Of a stretch of 37,580 nt of DNA, positions 6,818 through 18,614 are shown piece by piece. Both the position numbers and the translations under genes were made by a program. Source of the stretch: an uncultured Desulfuromonadales bacterium (GTDB lineage: Bacteria; Desulfobacterota; Desulfuromonadia; Desulfuromonadales; Geopsychrobacteraceae); the NCBI GenBank assembly GCA_947259685.1, contig CAMYNC010000044.1, forward strand, positions 1 through 37,580, read 5' to 3'. Positions within the stretch are counted from its first letter, which is position 1. Each line of letters opens with the position of its first letter. The notes below the pieces were generated by a model that did not search any database, was not told the origin of the DNA, and was given only the letters and a program-made list of their open reading frames with translations.

Positions 6818-6969
6818 TTTTTTGTTCCTTTCTTTGTTCATGTGGCGGCAGTTTCCTACCAACGACTATAATGAGAACTCTAAAACGGTCCTCAAATTCA
6901 AACCTGCTGCAACTTTCATCGGAACAGTTTGGCTCTGTTTACTGCCACAGATTGTCCCATCTCAGGCAC

Positions 6970-7017
6970 AAAAAAAACCGGGTTGCCGATATCAAAAATG
7001 ATATTTCGGCAACCCGG
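6970..7017 (-). terminator. Intrinsic terminator in the leader of the MopE cytochrome (expression platform)
   Basis: On the minus strand CCGGGTTGCCGA (7017-7006) pairs perfectly with TCGGCAACCCGG (6989-6978) and eight T residues follow (6977-6970). The loop contains a further short AATATC/GATAT pairing. It lies about 150 bases upstream of the cytochrome start and inside its leader, and its 5' arm is the 3' end of the riboswitch-like domain. It is therefore placed to act as a switchable attenuator. Nothing else is evident between 6818 and 6969. Confidence 0.88.
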
Positions 7018-7080
7018 CTGTCTGCGTGAGACCCAGTAGGCTTTCCGCCCCACCCTCGCAGGTGGTTAAGTATTATCGTC
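6989..7080 (-). promoter_or_regulatory. GEMM-type (cyclic dinucleotide) riboswitch-like aptamer, 5' part diverged
   Basis: On the minus strand the RNA has a six-pair stem CCACCU/GGGUGG capped by a GCGA (GNRA) tetraloop (7065-7050). Next come GGCGGAAAGCC, where the family has GGACGCAAAGCC, a second stem GUCU/AGAC within GGGUCU...AGAC, and the ending CAGCCGGGUUGCCGA that is characteristic of GEMM-I RNAs in this group of bacteria. That ending is also the first arm of the terminator at 6970-7017, the usual expression platform. The strand before the first stem reads AAUACUUAACC rather than the usual G/A-CAAACC, so ligand choice (c-di-GMP, cGAMP or neither) cannot be predicted. GEMM RNAs are known to control multihaem cytochromes in Geobacter relatives, which fits the downstream gene. 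Confidence 0.68.
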
Positions 7081-7129
7081 TATCCAATTATTTAAGTAAT
7101 TGAAAGGGTGCATTTAACCAGAGAGAGCG

Positions 7130-7135
7130 ATTATA
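7130..7135 (-). promoter_or_regulatory. -10 element for the MopE cytochrome leader
   Basis: A perfect TATAAT on the minus strand would start RNA near 7123, about 43 bases before the riboswitch-like domain. No recognisable -35 box lies 16-18 bases upstream, so an activator or a weak promoter is implied. A small CAATTA/TAATTG hairpin (7085-7102) falls in the first part of the leader. Confidence 0.5.
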
Positions 7136-7221
7136 TTCAAGGACTATTAACCTAGGATGGCCAGTTTCAAGGGGCCGATATTTATGCATAACAGCTGGTG
7201 GATTTAGGAAAAACAGACCTA

Positions 7222-8634
7222 TCAATCAGAGCGACTGATTTCATACTTCTTCAGCAAGGCGTACAGCCGCGACTGGGAAAGCCCGGAGATCCTGCAGGCT
7301 TCTGGAATCTGCTTTTGGGACACCTCCATCAACTCCTGCAGGTACTGCTTTTCCGCCTTGGCGTAGATCGCTTCGCGGTAATCATTGAGCTTCGGCAGAC
7401 GCTGCACAATCTGCCCGCTCGGCTCGCTGGAATGGGCTTTTTCACCACTTACTGCTGAACGGGTCACCAGCACGCGGATGTGATTCGGCAGATGCTTGGG
7501 GAACAGGGTCTGCTCGAAACGGGCGGTGGCTAGGGTGCGCTCGAGGGTGTTGACGAACTCCCGCACATTGCCCGGCCAGGGATAGTCTTCCAGGGTTTCG
7601 ATAAATTCCGGCGAAAAACCTTTGCTGGCCAGGCCGTAGCGTTCGCAGAACCTATCCACGTGAAACCGGGTCAGATCCTTGATATCTTCGCTGCGGTCAC
7701 GGAGCGGCGGCAATTCGATCACGAACGAGCGCAAGCGGAACAGCAGGTCACTGCGGAACTGGTCGTTTTTGACCATCTGATCGAGATCGCGGTTGGTCGC
7801 CGCCACCAGCCGAAAGTTGCTTTCGACTTCGCGATTGCTGCCTAAGGGGCGAAAGCGGTGCTCCTGCAGGACGCGCAAAAAGGCTTTCTGCAGCGCCATC
7901 GGCAGTTCGCCGACCTCATCCAGAAACAGGGTGCCGCCGTGGGCCTGGCGGACCAGCCCGTCCTGGGCCTTTTCGGCGCCGGTAAAAGAACCCTTTTCAT
8001 GGCCGAACAATAAACTTTCCACCAGGGTTTCCGGTAGTGAAGTGCAGTCGACGACCACGAAGTTTCCCTTGCTGCGCTGGCTGTTTTCATGCACTGCCTG
8101 GGCAAACATCTCTTTGCCGGTGCCGGTTTCGCCGGTGATGAACACATTGGCATCGCTGTCGGCCGCCTGGGCAACCTGATCGAGACAGGCACGCAATCCG
8201 GGGCTGTTGCCGATAATATTTCCCCGCTTCAGAGTTGCGGCTTTACGGGCCTGCAGTACCTCCTGCTTCTCTTTGCGGTACTGCAAGGCGCGTTCAAAGG
8301 AGAGGGTGATCTCCTTGATCGAGGAGCCCTTTTCGATATAGTCCCAGGCGCCGCTTTTGATTGCCAGTTCGGCGCCGTTGGGATCGCCATAGCCGGTCAT
8401 GATGATCACTTCCGGGGCAGCGCTGTCGGCTTCCAGTTTCGGCAGGATCTCCAGGCCGTTGCCATCCGGCATTTTGACATCCAGGAAGACCACATCAAAC
8501 TGATTCGATCTGGCCTGCTCCAACCCTTCCTGCAGGGTACCGGCGCAACTTGGCAGGTGGCCCCGCTTTTTGACCAGCATCGAGAGGGTCGATTGCATCA
8601 TTTCATCATCATCGATAATCAGGATATTCGGCAT
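7222..8634 (-). CDS. NtrC-family sigma-54-dependent response regulator
   Basis: This encodes 470 residues from the ATG at 8632-8634, which has GAGGGAATA upstream and begins MPNILIIDDDE. The receiver domain (1-120) has D8-D10, phospho-acceptor D52 (FLDVKMPDG) and lysine K102 (YIEKG). The AAA+ domain has Walker A GETGTGKE (168-175), an intact sigma-54 loop GSFTGA (215-220), Walker B GTLFLDE and an arginine-finger region FRSDLLFRL. A Fis-type helix-turn-helix ends the protein (EACRISGLSQSRLYALLKK). It overlaps the histidine kinase gene by 26 bases, so translation is coupled and the two form a cognate pair. It should activate sigma-54 promoters when phosphorylated. The promoters at 1555 and 2828 are local candidates (inference). 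Its closest visible relative is the GAFTGA-less protein at 1739-2779. Confidence 0.95.
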   Translation of the reverse strand: MPNILIIDDDEMMQSTLSMLVKKRGHLPSCAGTLQEGLEQARSNQFDVVFLDVKMPDGNGLEILPKLEADSAAPEVIIMTGYGDPNGAELAIKSGAWDYIEKGSSIKEITLSFERALQYRKEKQEVLQARKAATLKRGNIIGNSPGLRACLDQVAQAADSDANVFITGETGTGKEMFAQAVHENSQRSKGNFVVVDCTSLPETLVESLLFGHEKGSFTGAEKAQDGLVRQAHGGTLFLDEVGELPMALQKAFLRVLQEHRFRPLGSNREVESNFRLVAATNRDLDQMVKNDQFRSDLLFRLRSFVIELPPLRDRSEDIKDLTRFHVDRFCERYGLASKGFSPEFIETLEDYPWPGNVREFVNTLERTLATARFEQTLFPKHLPNHIRVLVTRSAVSGEKAHSSEPSGQIVQRLPKLNDYREAIYAKAEKQYLQELMEVSQKQIPEACRISGLSQSRLYALLKKYEISRSD

Positions 8635-10954
8635 TATTCCCTCGCTGGGTCCCGCTGAAAGCTTCGTCAAGCAGGCGACGTACCGTGCGGTGCAGTTCTT
8701 TGCGATCAACCGGTTTCAATAGAATTTCGCGAATGCCGATAGCCCTGGCGCGCTCCGGCGATAAGCCGATACTGTCGATGGCTGAGCCGGAACAGAGGAT
8801 GATCGGGATATCGGGGCGCAATTTGAGCATTTCCTTGGCGAGCATTTCGCCGGTCAGATGCGGCATGGTCTGGTCGGTAATCACCAGGTCGAAATCGTCA
8901 GGCCGATCACGGAAAACCCCGAGAATCTCCCGACTATCGATTCCGGCAGTGACCTGGTAACCGCTCCGCTCCAGCATCTTCTGCTGACCGATGACATAGT
9001 CCCGCTCATCGTCGACAAACAGGATCCGTTCGTTGCCACCCTGGCGTTCATCAGTCTGGCTGTTCCCTGAAGCATCTTTCTGGCCGGCCACACGCGGGAA
9101 CAGCACCCTGAACTCGGTGCCCTGGCCCGGTTCACTGCTGACTGAGATCGTTCCACCATGGCTCTTGATAATTCCATGCACCACCGACAACCCCAGCCCG
9201 GTCCCCTTGCCCTGTTCCTTGCTGGTGAAAAACGGATCGAAAATCCGCTCCATATGACCAGCCCCCATCCCATGCCCGGTATCGCGAACTTTCAGTTCCA
9301 AATAGTCTCCCGGCCGCAAATCGGGAGAGTTGCGAATAGCCAAGGGATCGATCTGCAGGTTGCTGACCTCAACCGATAGCCGGCCGCCATTATCGCGCAT
9401 TGCATCTGCCGCGTTGGTGCAGAGGTTCATAATCACCTGGTGGATCTGGGTTGGGTCAGCATGAACCATACTCTCACCGGCAGTGACCGAGCTTTCCACG
9501 TCGATGGTGGTTGGTAAAGAGGCGCGCAACAGGTTGAGACATTCTTCGACAATCGGACCAACCATGATCCGTTTGCGTTCAATATCGGCCGGATGACTCA
9601 GGGTGAGGATCTGTTTGACCAGCTTTTTGCCGCGAATTCCTGCCTTAAGCACGATATCGAGATGCGGCCTGAGCGGATCGCTTTCCGCCAGATCGTCGAG
9701 GCCCATTTCCGTATTGGAAATGATCACCGCCAGGATATTGTTGAAATCATGGGCGATACCGCCGGAGAGGGTCGCGATTGCCTCAAGTTTCTGCGCCTGG
9801 CGCAGTTGGCGCTCCAACTGCGATTCATTACTGACATCGCGCACGATTGCCACATAGCGCTGGGCTTCTTTATTCTGGCTGAGAACCGGGGAGATACGGA
9901 CATTGATTTCAGACTGCTTGCCGCCGCGCTGGCTGATGAAATTGGCCGCCTGCTCCTGATCGGAAAAGATCGTCTTCAGCAGTTCGAAGCAGAACAGTTC
10001 ATTGAGGTTGCAATTATCCAGATCGTACAGGCACTGTTCTATCGCTGGTTCGATAGCGATGCCAAAAATCTTCCCGAAGGCAGAATTGAGATATTTGACG
10101 ACCCCATCTTCGTCGATAATCAACACCCCATCGGAAGCCTGCTCGATGACGGTCGCGAGCATCATCCGCTCTTCTACGACCTGTTTACGCTCAGTATTCA
10201 TGCGGATAGTGTTGATTCCGTAGGAGAGATCGGCGGCCAGTTCCTCCATCCGCTGGACCTCTTCATCGTCAAAGGCGTGCGGCTGATCGGAAAAGATCAC
10301 CAGCGCCCCGAAAGCGCCAGCGGTGTCGCGCAGCGGTAACGAAATGCCTGAGGCATAGCCGCACTGCTGCGCTTTCGCCAGCCAGGGGCGGTAATCGGGA
10401 TTGGTACTTAAATCCTGGAAGGTTGTGGTTTTTCCAGTGCGAATGGTCGTTCCGGCAGGCCCCCGTCCCCGTTCGCAATCCTCCCAGCTGGCGTTCATGG
10501 TGTCGATAAAACCATCCTGGTAGCCCCAGTGGGCCACCGGGCGCAGGCTTTTTTCCTCATCGTGAACCCCGAAACCAACCCAGGCGAAACGGTAACCACC
10601 CACTTCTACAAAAGTTCGACAGACCTCCTGCATCAATTCGGTTTCATCGGTGATCCGGGTAATCGCCTTGGTGCACTCGCTGATACTGTGCAGGGCGCGG
10701 TTGGCATTATGCAGGGACTGTTGAGAATGGCTGATGCCGATCTGCCAGACCCGCAGCATCCAGTAGAGCAGGATTGCCGAAAAGACCACGAACATCCAGT
10801 GGCTTACCGCCACGGTGTGGTGGGAAGGGTCGCTCTGGTTGAGCAGGATGGCAAACAGGTTATCGGAAAAAAACGTCCACATACCGCCCAGAACGGCATA
10901 GATAATCGCAATCGCAAAACAGGTGAACTTGTCTGGAGTCACTGTATTTGCCAT
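8609..10954 (-). CDS. Membrane hybrid histidine kinase (GAF-PAS-HisKA-HATPase-REC)
   Basis: This 781-residue protein has two transmembrane helices (about 10-38 and 50-68) with little between them. Then come a GAF domain (about 100-250), a PAS domain (about 265-380), and a HisKA domain with H402 in SGGIAHDFNN. The ATPase domain follows, with N514 in NLCTNAADAM, DTGHGMG and GTGLGLS. A C-terminal receiver has D694 (VITDQTMPHL). Nearly all sensory potential is cytoplasmic, so the signal is probably internal or membrane-derived; no haem or iron-sulfur motif is obvious. AGAGGTT precedes the ATG at 10954. It is transcribed ahead of, and overlaps, the response regulator. The extra receiver suggests internal phosphotransfer or feedback. 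Its own promoter and a folded leader lie upstream. Confidence 0.95.
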   Translation of the reverse strand: MANTVTPDKFTCFAIAIIYAVLGGMWTFFSDNLFAILLNQSDPSHHTVAVSHWMFVVFSAILLYWMLRVWQIGISHSQQSLHNANRALHSISECTKAITRITDETELMQEVCRTFVEVGGYRFAWVGFGVHDEEKSLRPVAHWGYQDGFIDTMNASWEDCERGRGPAGTTIRTGKTTTFQDLSTNPDYRPWLAKAQQCGYASGISLPLRDTAGAFGALVIFSDQPHAFDDEEVQRMEELAADLSYGINTIRMNTERKQVVEERMMLATVIEQASDGVLIIDEDGVVKYLNSAFGKIFGIAIEPAIEQCLYDLDNCNLNELFCFELLKTIFSDQEQAANFISQRGGKQSEINVRISPVLSQNKEAQRYVAIVRDVSNESQLERQLRQAQKLEAIATLSGGIAHDFNNILAVIISNTEMGLDDLAESDPLRPHLDIVLKAGIRGKKLVKQILTLSHPADIERKRIMVGPIVEECLNLLRASLPTTIDVESSVTAGESMVHADPTQIHQVIMNLCTNAADAMRDNGGRLSVEVSNLQIDPLAIRNSPDLRPGDYLELKVRDTGHGMGAGHMERIFDPFFTSKEQGKGTGLGLSVVHGIIKSHGGTISVSSEPGQGTEFRVLFPRVAGQKDASGNSQTDERQGGNERILFVDDERDYVIGQQKMLERSGYQVTAGIDSREILGVFRDRPDDFDLVITDQTMPHLTGEMLAKEMLKLRPDIPIILCSGSAIDSIGLSPERARAIGIREILLKPVDRKELHRTVRRLLDEAFSGTQRGNNAEYPDYR

Positions 10955-11000
10955 AACCTCTCAAATCATGACGACCGGGCAGAACCAACCAGAAAATAAA

Positions 11001-11065
11001 TAGCAGGCAAGGGCTGAATGGATCAGCTGCGGACCCTTTCTCTCGCAACAAGAGAACCCCTGCTA
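11001..11065 (-). promoter_or_regulatory. Structured 5' leader element of the histidine kinase operon
   Basis: On the minus strand a closing stem UAGCAGG (11065-11059) with CCUGCUA (11007-11001) encloses two hairpins. One is UUCUCU/AGAGAA around UGUUGCG. The other is AAGG/CCUU with GCUGA/UCAGC around UCCAU. Together they make a three-way junction that begins about six bases into the predicted transcript and ends about 46 bases before the kinase start. I cannot assign it to a known riboswitch or protein-binding leader. It could be a new sensor RNA or simply a stabilising structure. Confidence 0.5.
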
Positions 11066-11077
11066 CCCAATGTGATA

Positions 11078-11106
11078 ATTAATGACAAAAAGGGGCCCGC
11101 TGTCAA
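11078..11106 (-). promoter_or_regulatory. Sigma-70 promoter of the histidine kinase/response regulator operon
   Basis: A perfect -35 TTGACA (plus-strand 11101-11106) and a -10 ATTAAT (11078-11083, four of six) are separated by 17 bases on the minus strand. RNA would start near 11071, giving a leader of about 117 bases to the kinase start. Confidence 0.65.
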
Positions 11107-11177
11107 TTTAATAATCTTGCTTTGCCGTATACTACGGAAGGGCTGTGATGATTTACTGGTAGGAACTTTGAATTGAT

Positions 11178-11207
11178 AAAAAAAGGGCGCCTCTGGTCGA
11201 GACGCCC
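11178..11207 (-). terminator. Intrinsic terminator after atpC
   Basis: On the minus strand GGGCG-T-CTC pairs with GAG-G-CGCCC with one internal mismatch, a five-base loop and seven T residues. It lies 35 bases after the atpC stop and separates the ATP synthase operon from the kinase promoter. Confidence 0.85.
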
Positions 11208-11241
11208 GCTAAGCTTTTACTTTTGAAGCAGGTTAAAAGGA

Positions 11242-11649
11242 TTATCTCTTACCTGCAACCTGAATCCGGATCATTGCCCGCTGCAGGGCTGCTTCCATGG
11301 TGGCAAACTGTTTGTCTTCATGTGGCAGGGATTTAAGTGCTTCTTCAGCTCTGCCCAGGGCTGCTTTAGCCCGTTCTAGATCGATCTCATCAGATTTCTC
11401 TGCAGTATCAACCAGAACCGTGACCGTGTCCTCTTCGACTTCAAGGTAACCCCAGTTGACCGCCACGTGAAACTGCTGACTGCCAACTTTGTAAGTCAAT
11501 TCACCGACTCTCAGAGTGGTCAACAACGGAGTGTGGCCCGGTAGAATTCCCAACTCGCCGACAAAACCGGGAGCGGTGATCTCGTCAACATCCTCGGAGA
11601 GGACCCGCTTGTACGGGGTGACCATTTCAAGTTTCAGCTTATCAGCCAT
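11242..11649 (-). CDS. atpC: ATP synthase F1 epsilon subunit
   Basis: This 135-residue protein is of normal length for the family. The N-terminal beta-sandwich contains the typical KLEMVTPYKRVLSEDVDEITAP start and GELGILPGHTPLLT motif, and two C-terminal helices (about 90-135, rich in Ala, Glu and Arg) follow. It forms part of the central stalk with gamma, and its C-terminal helices can inhibit ATP hydrolysis. AAAGGAC precedes the ATG at 11649. It is the last gene of the leftward atpF'-F-H-A-G-D-C operon, 41 bases after atpD, with an intrinsic terminator behind it. Confidence 0.97.
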   Translation of the reverse strand: MADKLKLEMVTPYKRVLSEDVDEITAPGFVGELGILPGHTPLLTTLRVGELTYKVGSQQFHVAVNWGYLEVEEDTVTVLVDTAEKSDEIDLERAKAALGRAEEALKSLPHEDKQFATMEAALQRAMIRIQVAGKR

Positions 11650-11690
11650 TGCGACTGTCCTTTACGTTTGAATCTAGTCGTTCAGGCCGA

Positions 11691-14006
<2,316 letters not shown>

Positions 14007-14014
14007 TTATCGAA

Positions 14015-16072
<2,058 letters not shown>

Positions 16073-16076
<4 letters not shown>

Positions 16077-16651
16077 TGTAAATCTCCCACCTTCTGCATA
16101 TACTCATCGATCAGACGAGCATCATCGTCCTTGGTGAAGTTCTTCTTCAGCGTTTTTTCCGCAAGATTAACAGCCAATTGTACCGCTTCACGCTGCAATT
16201 CTGTGCGCGCCTTGGCAACCTCAAGCTCAGCGGCCTTTTCAGCATCCTGCTCAATCTTGGCAGCCATCTGTTTGGCGTTGGCAATAATCTTCTGCTGCTC
16301 CAACTCACCTTCGCGGCGGATGGCCTCGCTGATTCCTGCAATCTCCTCAGTCGCTTCGGCCAGCTTGCGATCGTACTCGGCAAACTTGGCTTCAGCATCT
16401 TCCTTGGCCTGCTTGGCTTCAGCCAGAGCCTTTTCGATGTCTTCCCGGCGTCCGGCAAGCCCTTTTGTCAAAGGTTTGCGTAGGAAATAAACCAGGATAG
16501 CGACAACGATACCGAAGTTCAAAATCCGGTATAGAAAGTCCTTCAGCAGTACCCCACTATCAGTGTGGCCACCACCGGAAGCACAGGCAACGCCGCTCAG
16601 CAAAGCAACCAGCAGAACAGCAAGAAGAATTGATGTGGTTTTGTTACGCAT
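16073..16651 (-). CDS. atpF: ATP synthase F0 b subunit
   Basis: This encodes 192 residues. The N-terminus has a hydrophobic signal-like segment (ILLAVLLVALLSGVACASG) and a second membrane helix (FGIVVAILVYFLRKPL), followed by a long charged coiled coil (about 60-190). The signal-like leader before the membrane anchor is seen in b subunits of several delta-type bacteria and might be cleaved. Together with the b' protein just upstream it makes the peripheral stalk. It overlaps atpH by 4 bases and starts 23 bases after atpF'. Confidence 0.93.
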
Positions 16652-16674
16652 GATTCAATAAACCCTTCCTGAAC

Positions 16675-17103
16675 TTAAGCCAGTTTGCGACCGAGAACTT
16701 TAGTAGCAATCTGACCGGCGAGAGCTTCAGCTTCACTTTTGAGAGTCTTGCTGGCAGAGGTCGCCTCGATAGCAACCTGGTCCTTTATTACCTGCAGACG
16801 TTCCGTTGCCTTGCCGTGAGCCGCGGTGAGAATTTTTGCTTCCTCTTCAGCGGCAGCTTTTTTAAGCTTGTTGCGCTCTGCATTAGCAGCGGCCTTGGCT
16901 TCGTTGAGCTGAGCCTGGTAACGCTGCATTTTTTCTTCGATATCCGCTTCCAGGCTTTTTGCCCGGTCGTGGGATCCGTCGATCGCCTCACGCCGCTCAG
17001 CTAACACTTTCTGCAGCGGCCGGTAAAGCAGTTTATTAAGGATAATCAACAGGATAATGAAGTTGACAAATTGCAGACCAAGGGTCCAGTCAAGACTGAT
17101 CAC
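16675..17103 (-). CDS. atpF': ATP synthase F0 b' subunit
   Basis: This encodes 142 residues: one N-terminal membrane helix (LQFVNFIILLIILNKLLYRPL) and then a long Ala/Glu/Lys-rich coiled coil. It lacks the signal-like leader of the neighbouring b subunit. Paired b and b' genes are usual in Geobacter-type and photosynthetic bacteria. It is the first gene of the operon; its promoter region (17104-17287) contains a TTGACA (17226-17231) without a convincing -10 partner, and a 30-bp dyad at 17137-17166. The a and c subunit genes must be elsewhere. Confidence 0.93.
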   Translation of the reverse strand: MISLDWTLGLQFVNFIILLIILNKLLYRPLQKVLAERREAIDGSHDRAKSLEADIEEKMQRYQAQLNEAKAAANAERNKLKKAAAEEEAKILTAAHGKATERLQVIKDQVAIEATSASKTLKSEAEALAGQIATKVLGRKLA

Positions 17104-17136
17104 CTAACTCACCTCTTTATTCGCAGGTTAATACGT

Positions 17137-17166
17137 ACTCGGTATACTGTATACAGTCTACCGAGT
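17137..17166. repeat. 30-bp near-perfect inverted repeat before the ATP synthase operon
   Basis: Outer arms ACTCGGTA (17137-17144) and TACCGAGT (17159-17166) flank a central palindrome CTGTATACAG (17147-17156); only one of fifteen base pairs is mismatched. It ends 34 bases before the atpF' start. It could be an operator or, if transcribed, a long hairpin in the leader. No T-run follows on the minus strand, so it is not an obvious terminator. Confidence 0.7.
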
Positions 17167-17287
17167 CGGAAAAGCTTGGCTCATAGTGCCAAAAGCAGAG
17201 CATTGCTATCATATCGATAATTCTGTGTCAAGCCGTTTTGCAACGCTTCTGCAACAATGTTATAGGCTTATTTTGCTGTGGAACCGG

Positions 17288-17710
17288 CTAAGCTTTTGGA
17301 GTTGCTTGCTTAGTTCTCTGCTCAGGTTCAGCTGTTGAAGTCATTTTTATTTCGCCATTGAAGATCACTTTCTCTTCGATTTTCAATTGCGGAGTGCTGA
17401 TGCTGCCCTCAACCTTGGCTGGCGCGCGCAACTCGACCAGCGAGCTGGCGATAATATTTCCTTTAAAGGTGCCACTGAGCACCAGGGCACCAACCTCGAT
17501 GTTGCCATCGATTTTCGCCGTCTCGCCAACGACCAGGGTGTCGCTGGAGGTGATTTCTCCAGAAAAGCTGCCGTCAAGGCGGACCATCTCATCAAAACTG
17601 AGTTTCCCCTCAAAACGGCTGCCCGGACCGAGAAATGCCTTGATATCTGCTTTATCGATTGGCACCGGTTTTTTCATTGCTGCTTGCTCCTGTTTTTTTC
17701 CACCAAACAT
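17288..17710 (-). CDS. Bactofilin (polymer-forming cytoskeletal protein)
   Basis: This encodes 140 residues from the ATG at 17708-17710 (MFGGKKQEQ), which leaves 37 bases after parB; longer in-frame starts run into parB and lack a clear ribosome site. After a charged N-terminal tail comes the bactofilin beta-helix: FLGPGSRFEGKLSF, VRLDGSFSGEI, VGETAKIDGNI, LSGTFKGNI, APAKVEGSI, EEKVIFNGEI, repeated every 17-18 residues with a G[NSE]I ending. A short polar C-terminal tail follows. Bactofilins form filaments that organise envelope proteins and, in Myxococcus, the ParABS system. The position right after parAB fits such a link. Confidence 0.93.
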   Translation of the reverse strand: MFGGKKQEQAAMKKPVPIDKADIKAFLGPGSRFEGKLSFDEMVRLDGSFSGEITSSDTLVVGETAKIDGNIEVGALVLSGTFKGNIIASSLVELRAPAKVEGSISTPQLKIEEKVIFNGEIKMTSTAEPEQRTKQATPKA

Positions 17711-17747
17711 TACATTCACCATTTCAACAGTAAAAAGGATCGATCCA

Positions 17748-18614
17748 CTATTCTCCGGAGACGCCAAACAATTCGAGCAGGCGTTCCAGCTCATCCTGAT
17801 CATGGTAGCTGATCTCGATCCGTCCACCCTGCCCCTTGGGGGCCAATTTAACCTGTGTTCCCAGAGCCTGTTTCAGGCCGGTTTCCAGAGCCAGGAGATT
17901 AGGATCGACCTGTTTTGGCGCCGGCTGATTGGCCGGCTTCGGCAGACCAAAACTCTTGATCTTCTTAACCAGCTTTTCGGTTTCCCGCACCGAGAGCGTT
18001 TTGCGGATGACTTCATTACTCGCCTCGGCGATATCCTCTTCCAGCTCCAGGGACAACAACGCCCGCGCGTGGCCCATGGTCAGGCGGTTGGCCAGTAGAT
18101 CGTCTTTCACCTTGGCTGGTAGACGCAGCAACCGCAGAGAATTGGCGACCGTGGAACGTTGCTTACCGACCCGCTTGGCGACCTCTTCCTGGGACAGATC
18201 GAAATTGTCCATCAGGTGCCGGTAGGCTGAGGACTCTTCAAGAGGATTAAGGTCTTCTCGTTGAATATTTTCAATTAGGGCTATTTCCAGTGCCCAGTCT
18301 TCGCTGACATCCTGAATCACCACCGGCAGACGATCAAGGCCGGCCTTTTGCGCAGCGCGCCAACGACGTTCTCCAGCAATGATTTGATAATGATCATCCT
18401 GCTGGCGAACGACCAACGGCTGAATCACCCCTTTTTCCTTGATGGACGCGACAAGCTCTGCCATCTTATTGGAATCAAAGGTTTTTCTTGGCTGTTGACT
18501 GTGTGGTTTAAGATCTTCGATCGGGCAGGCAAAGTATTTTTTACCCCCCTCCTGAGCTGCTGAAGTCAGCAGCGCACCAATCCCTTTTCCCAATGCAGGT
18601 CGTTTAACGGCCAT
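17748..18614 (-). CDS. parB: Chromosome-partitioning protein ParB
   Basis: This encodes 288 residues from the ATG at 18612-18614 (MAVKRPALGKGIGALL). The N-terminal motif GKGIGALL stimulates ParA. It is followed by the CTP-binding/ParB nuclease-like fold with QPRKTFD, KGVIQPLVVR and AGERRWRAA, then ENIQREDLNPLEE and a helix-turn-helix (LSQEEVAKRVGKQRSTVANSLRLLRLP). ParB loads at parS as a sliding clamp. A perfect parS is at 22024-22039, inside the same gene array. The start overlaps the end of parA by 11 bases, indicating coupled translation. Confidence 0.97.
   Translation of the reverse strand: MAVKRPALGKGIGALLTSAAQEGGKKYFACPIEDLKPHSQQPRKTFDSNKMAELVASIKEKGVIQPLVVRQQDDHYQIIAGERRWRAAQKAGLDRLPVVIQDVSEDWALEIALIENIQREDLNPLEESSAYRHLMDNFDLSQEEVAKRVGKQRSTVANSLRLLRLPAKVKDDLLANRLTMGHARALLSLELEEDIAEASNEVIRKTLSVRETEKLVKKIKSFGLPKPANQPAPKQVDPNLLALETGLKQALGTQVKLAPKGQGGRIEISYHDQDELERLLELFGVSGE

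Noticed and set aside
6970..7017. Hairpin with T-run as the simple terminator of the response regulator gene ending at 7222
   Set aside because: It lies over 200 bases past that stop and downstream of a TATAAT, and its first arm is the riboswitch-like 3' end; it may catch read-through but is better explained as a leader attenuator.
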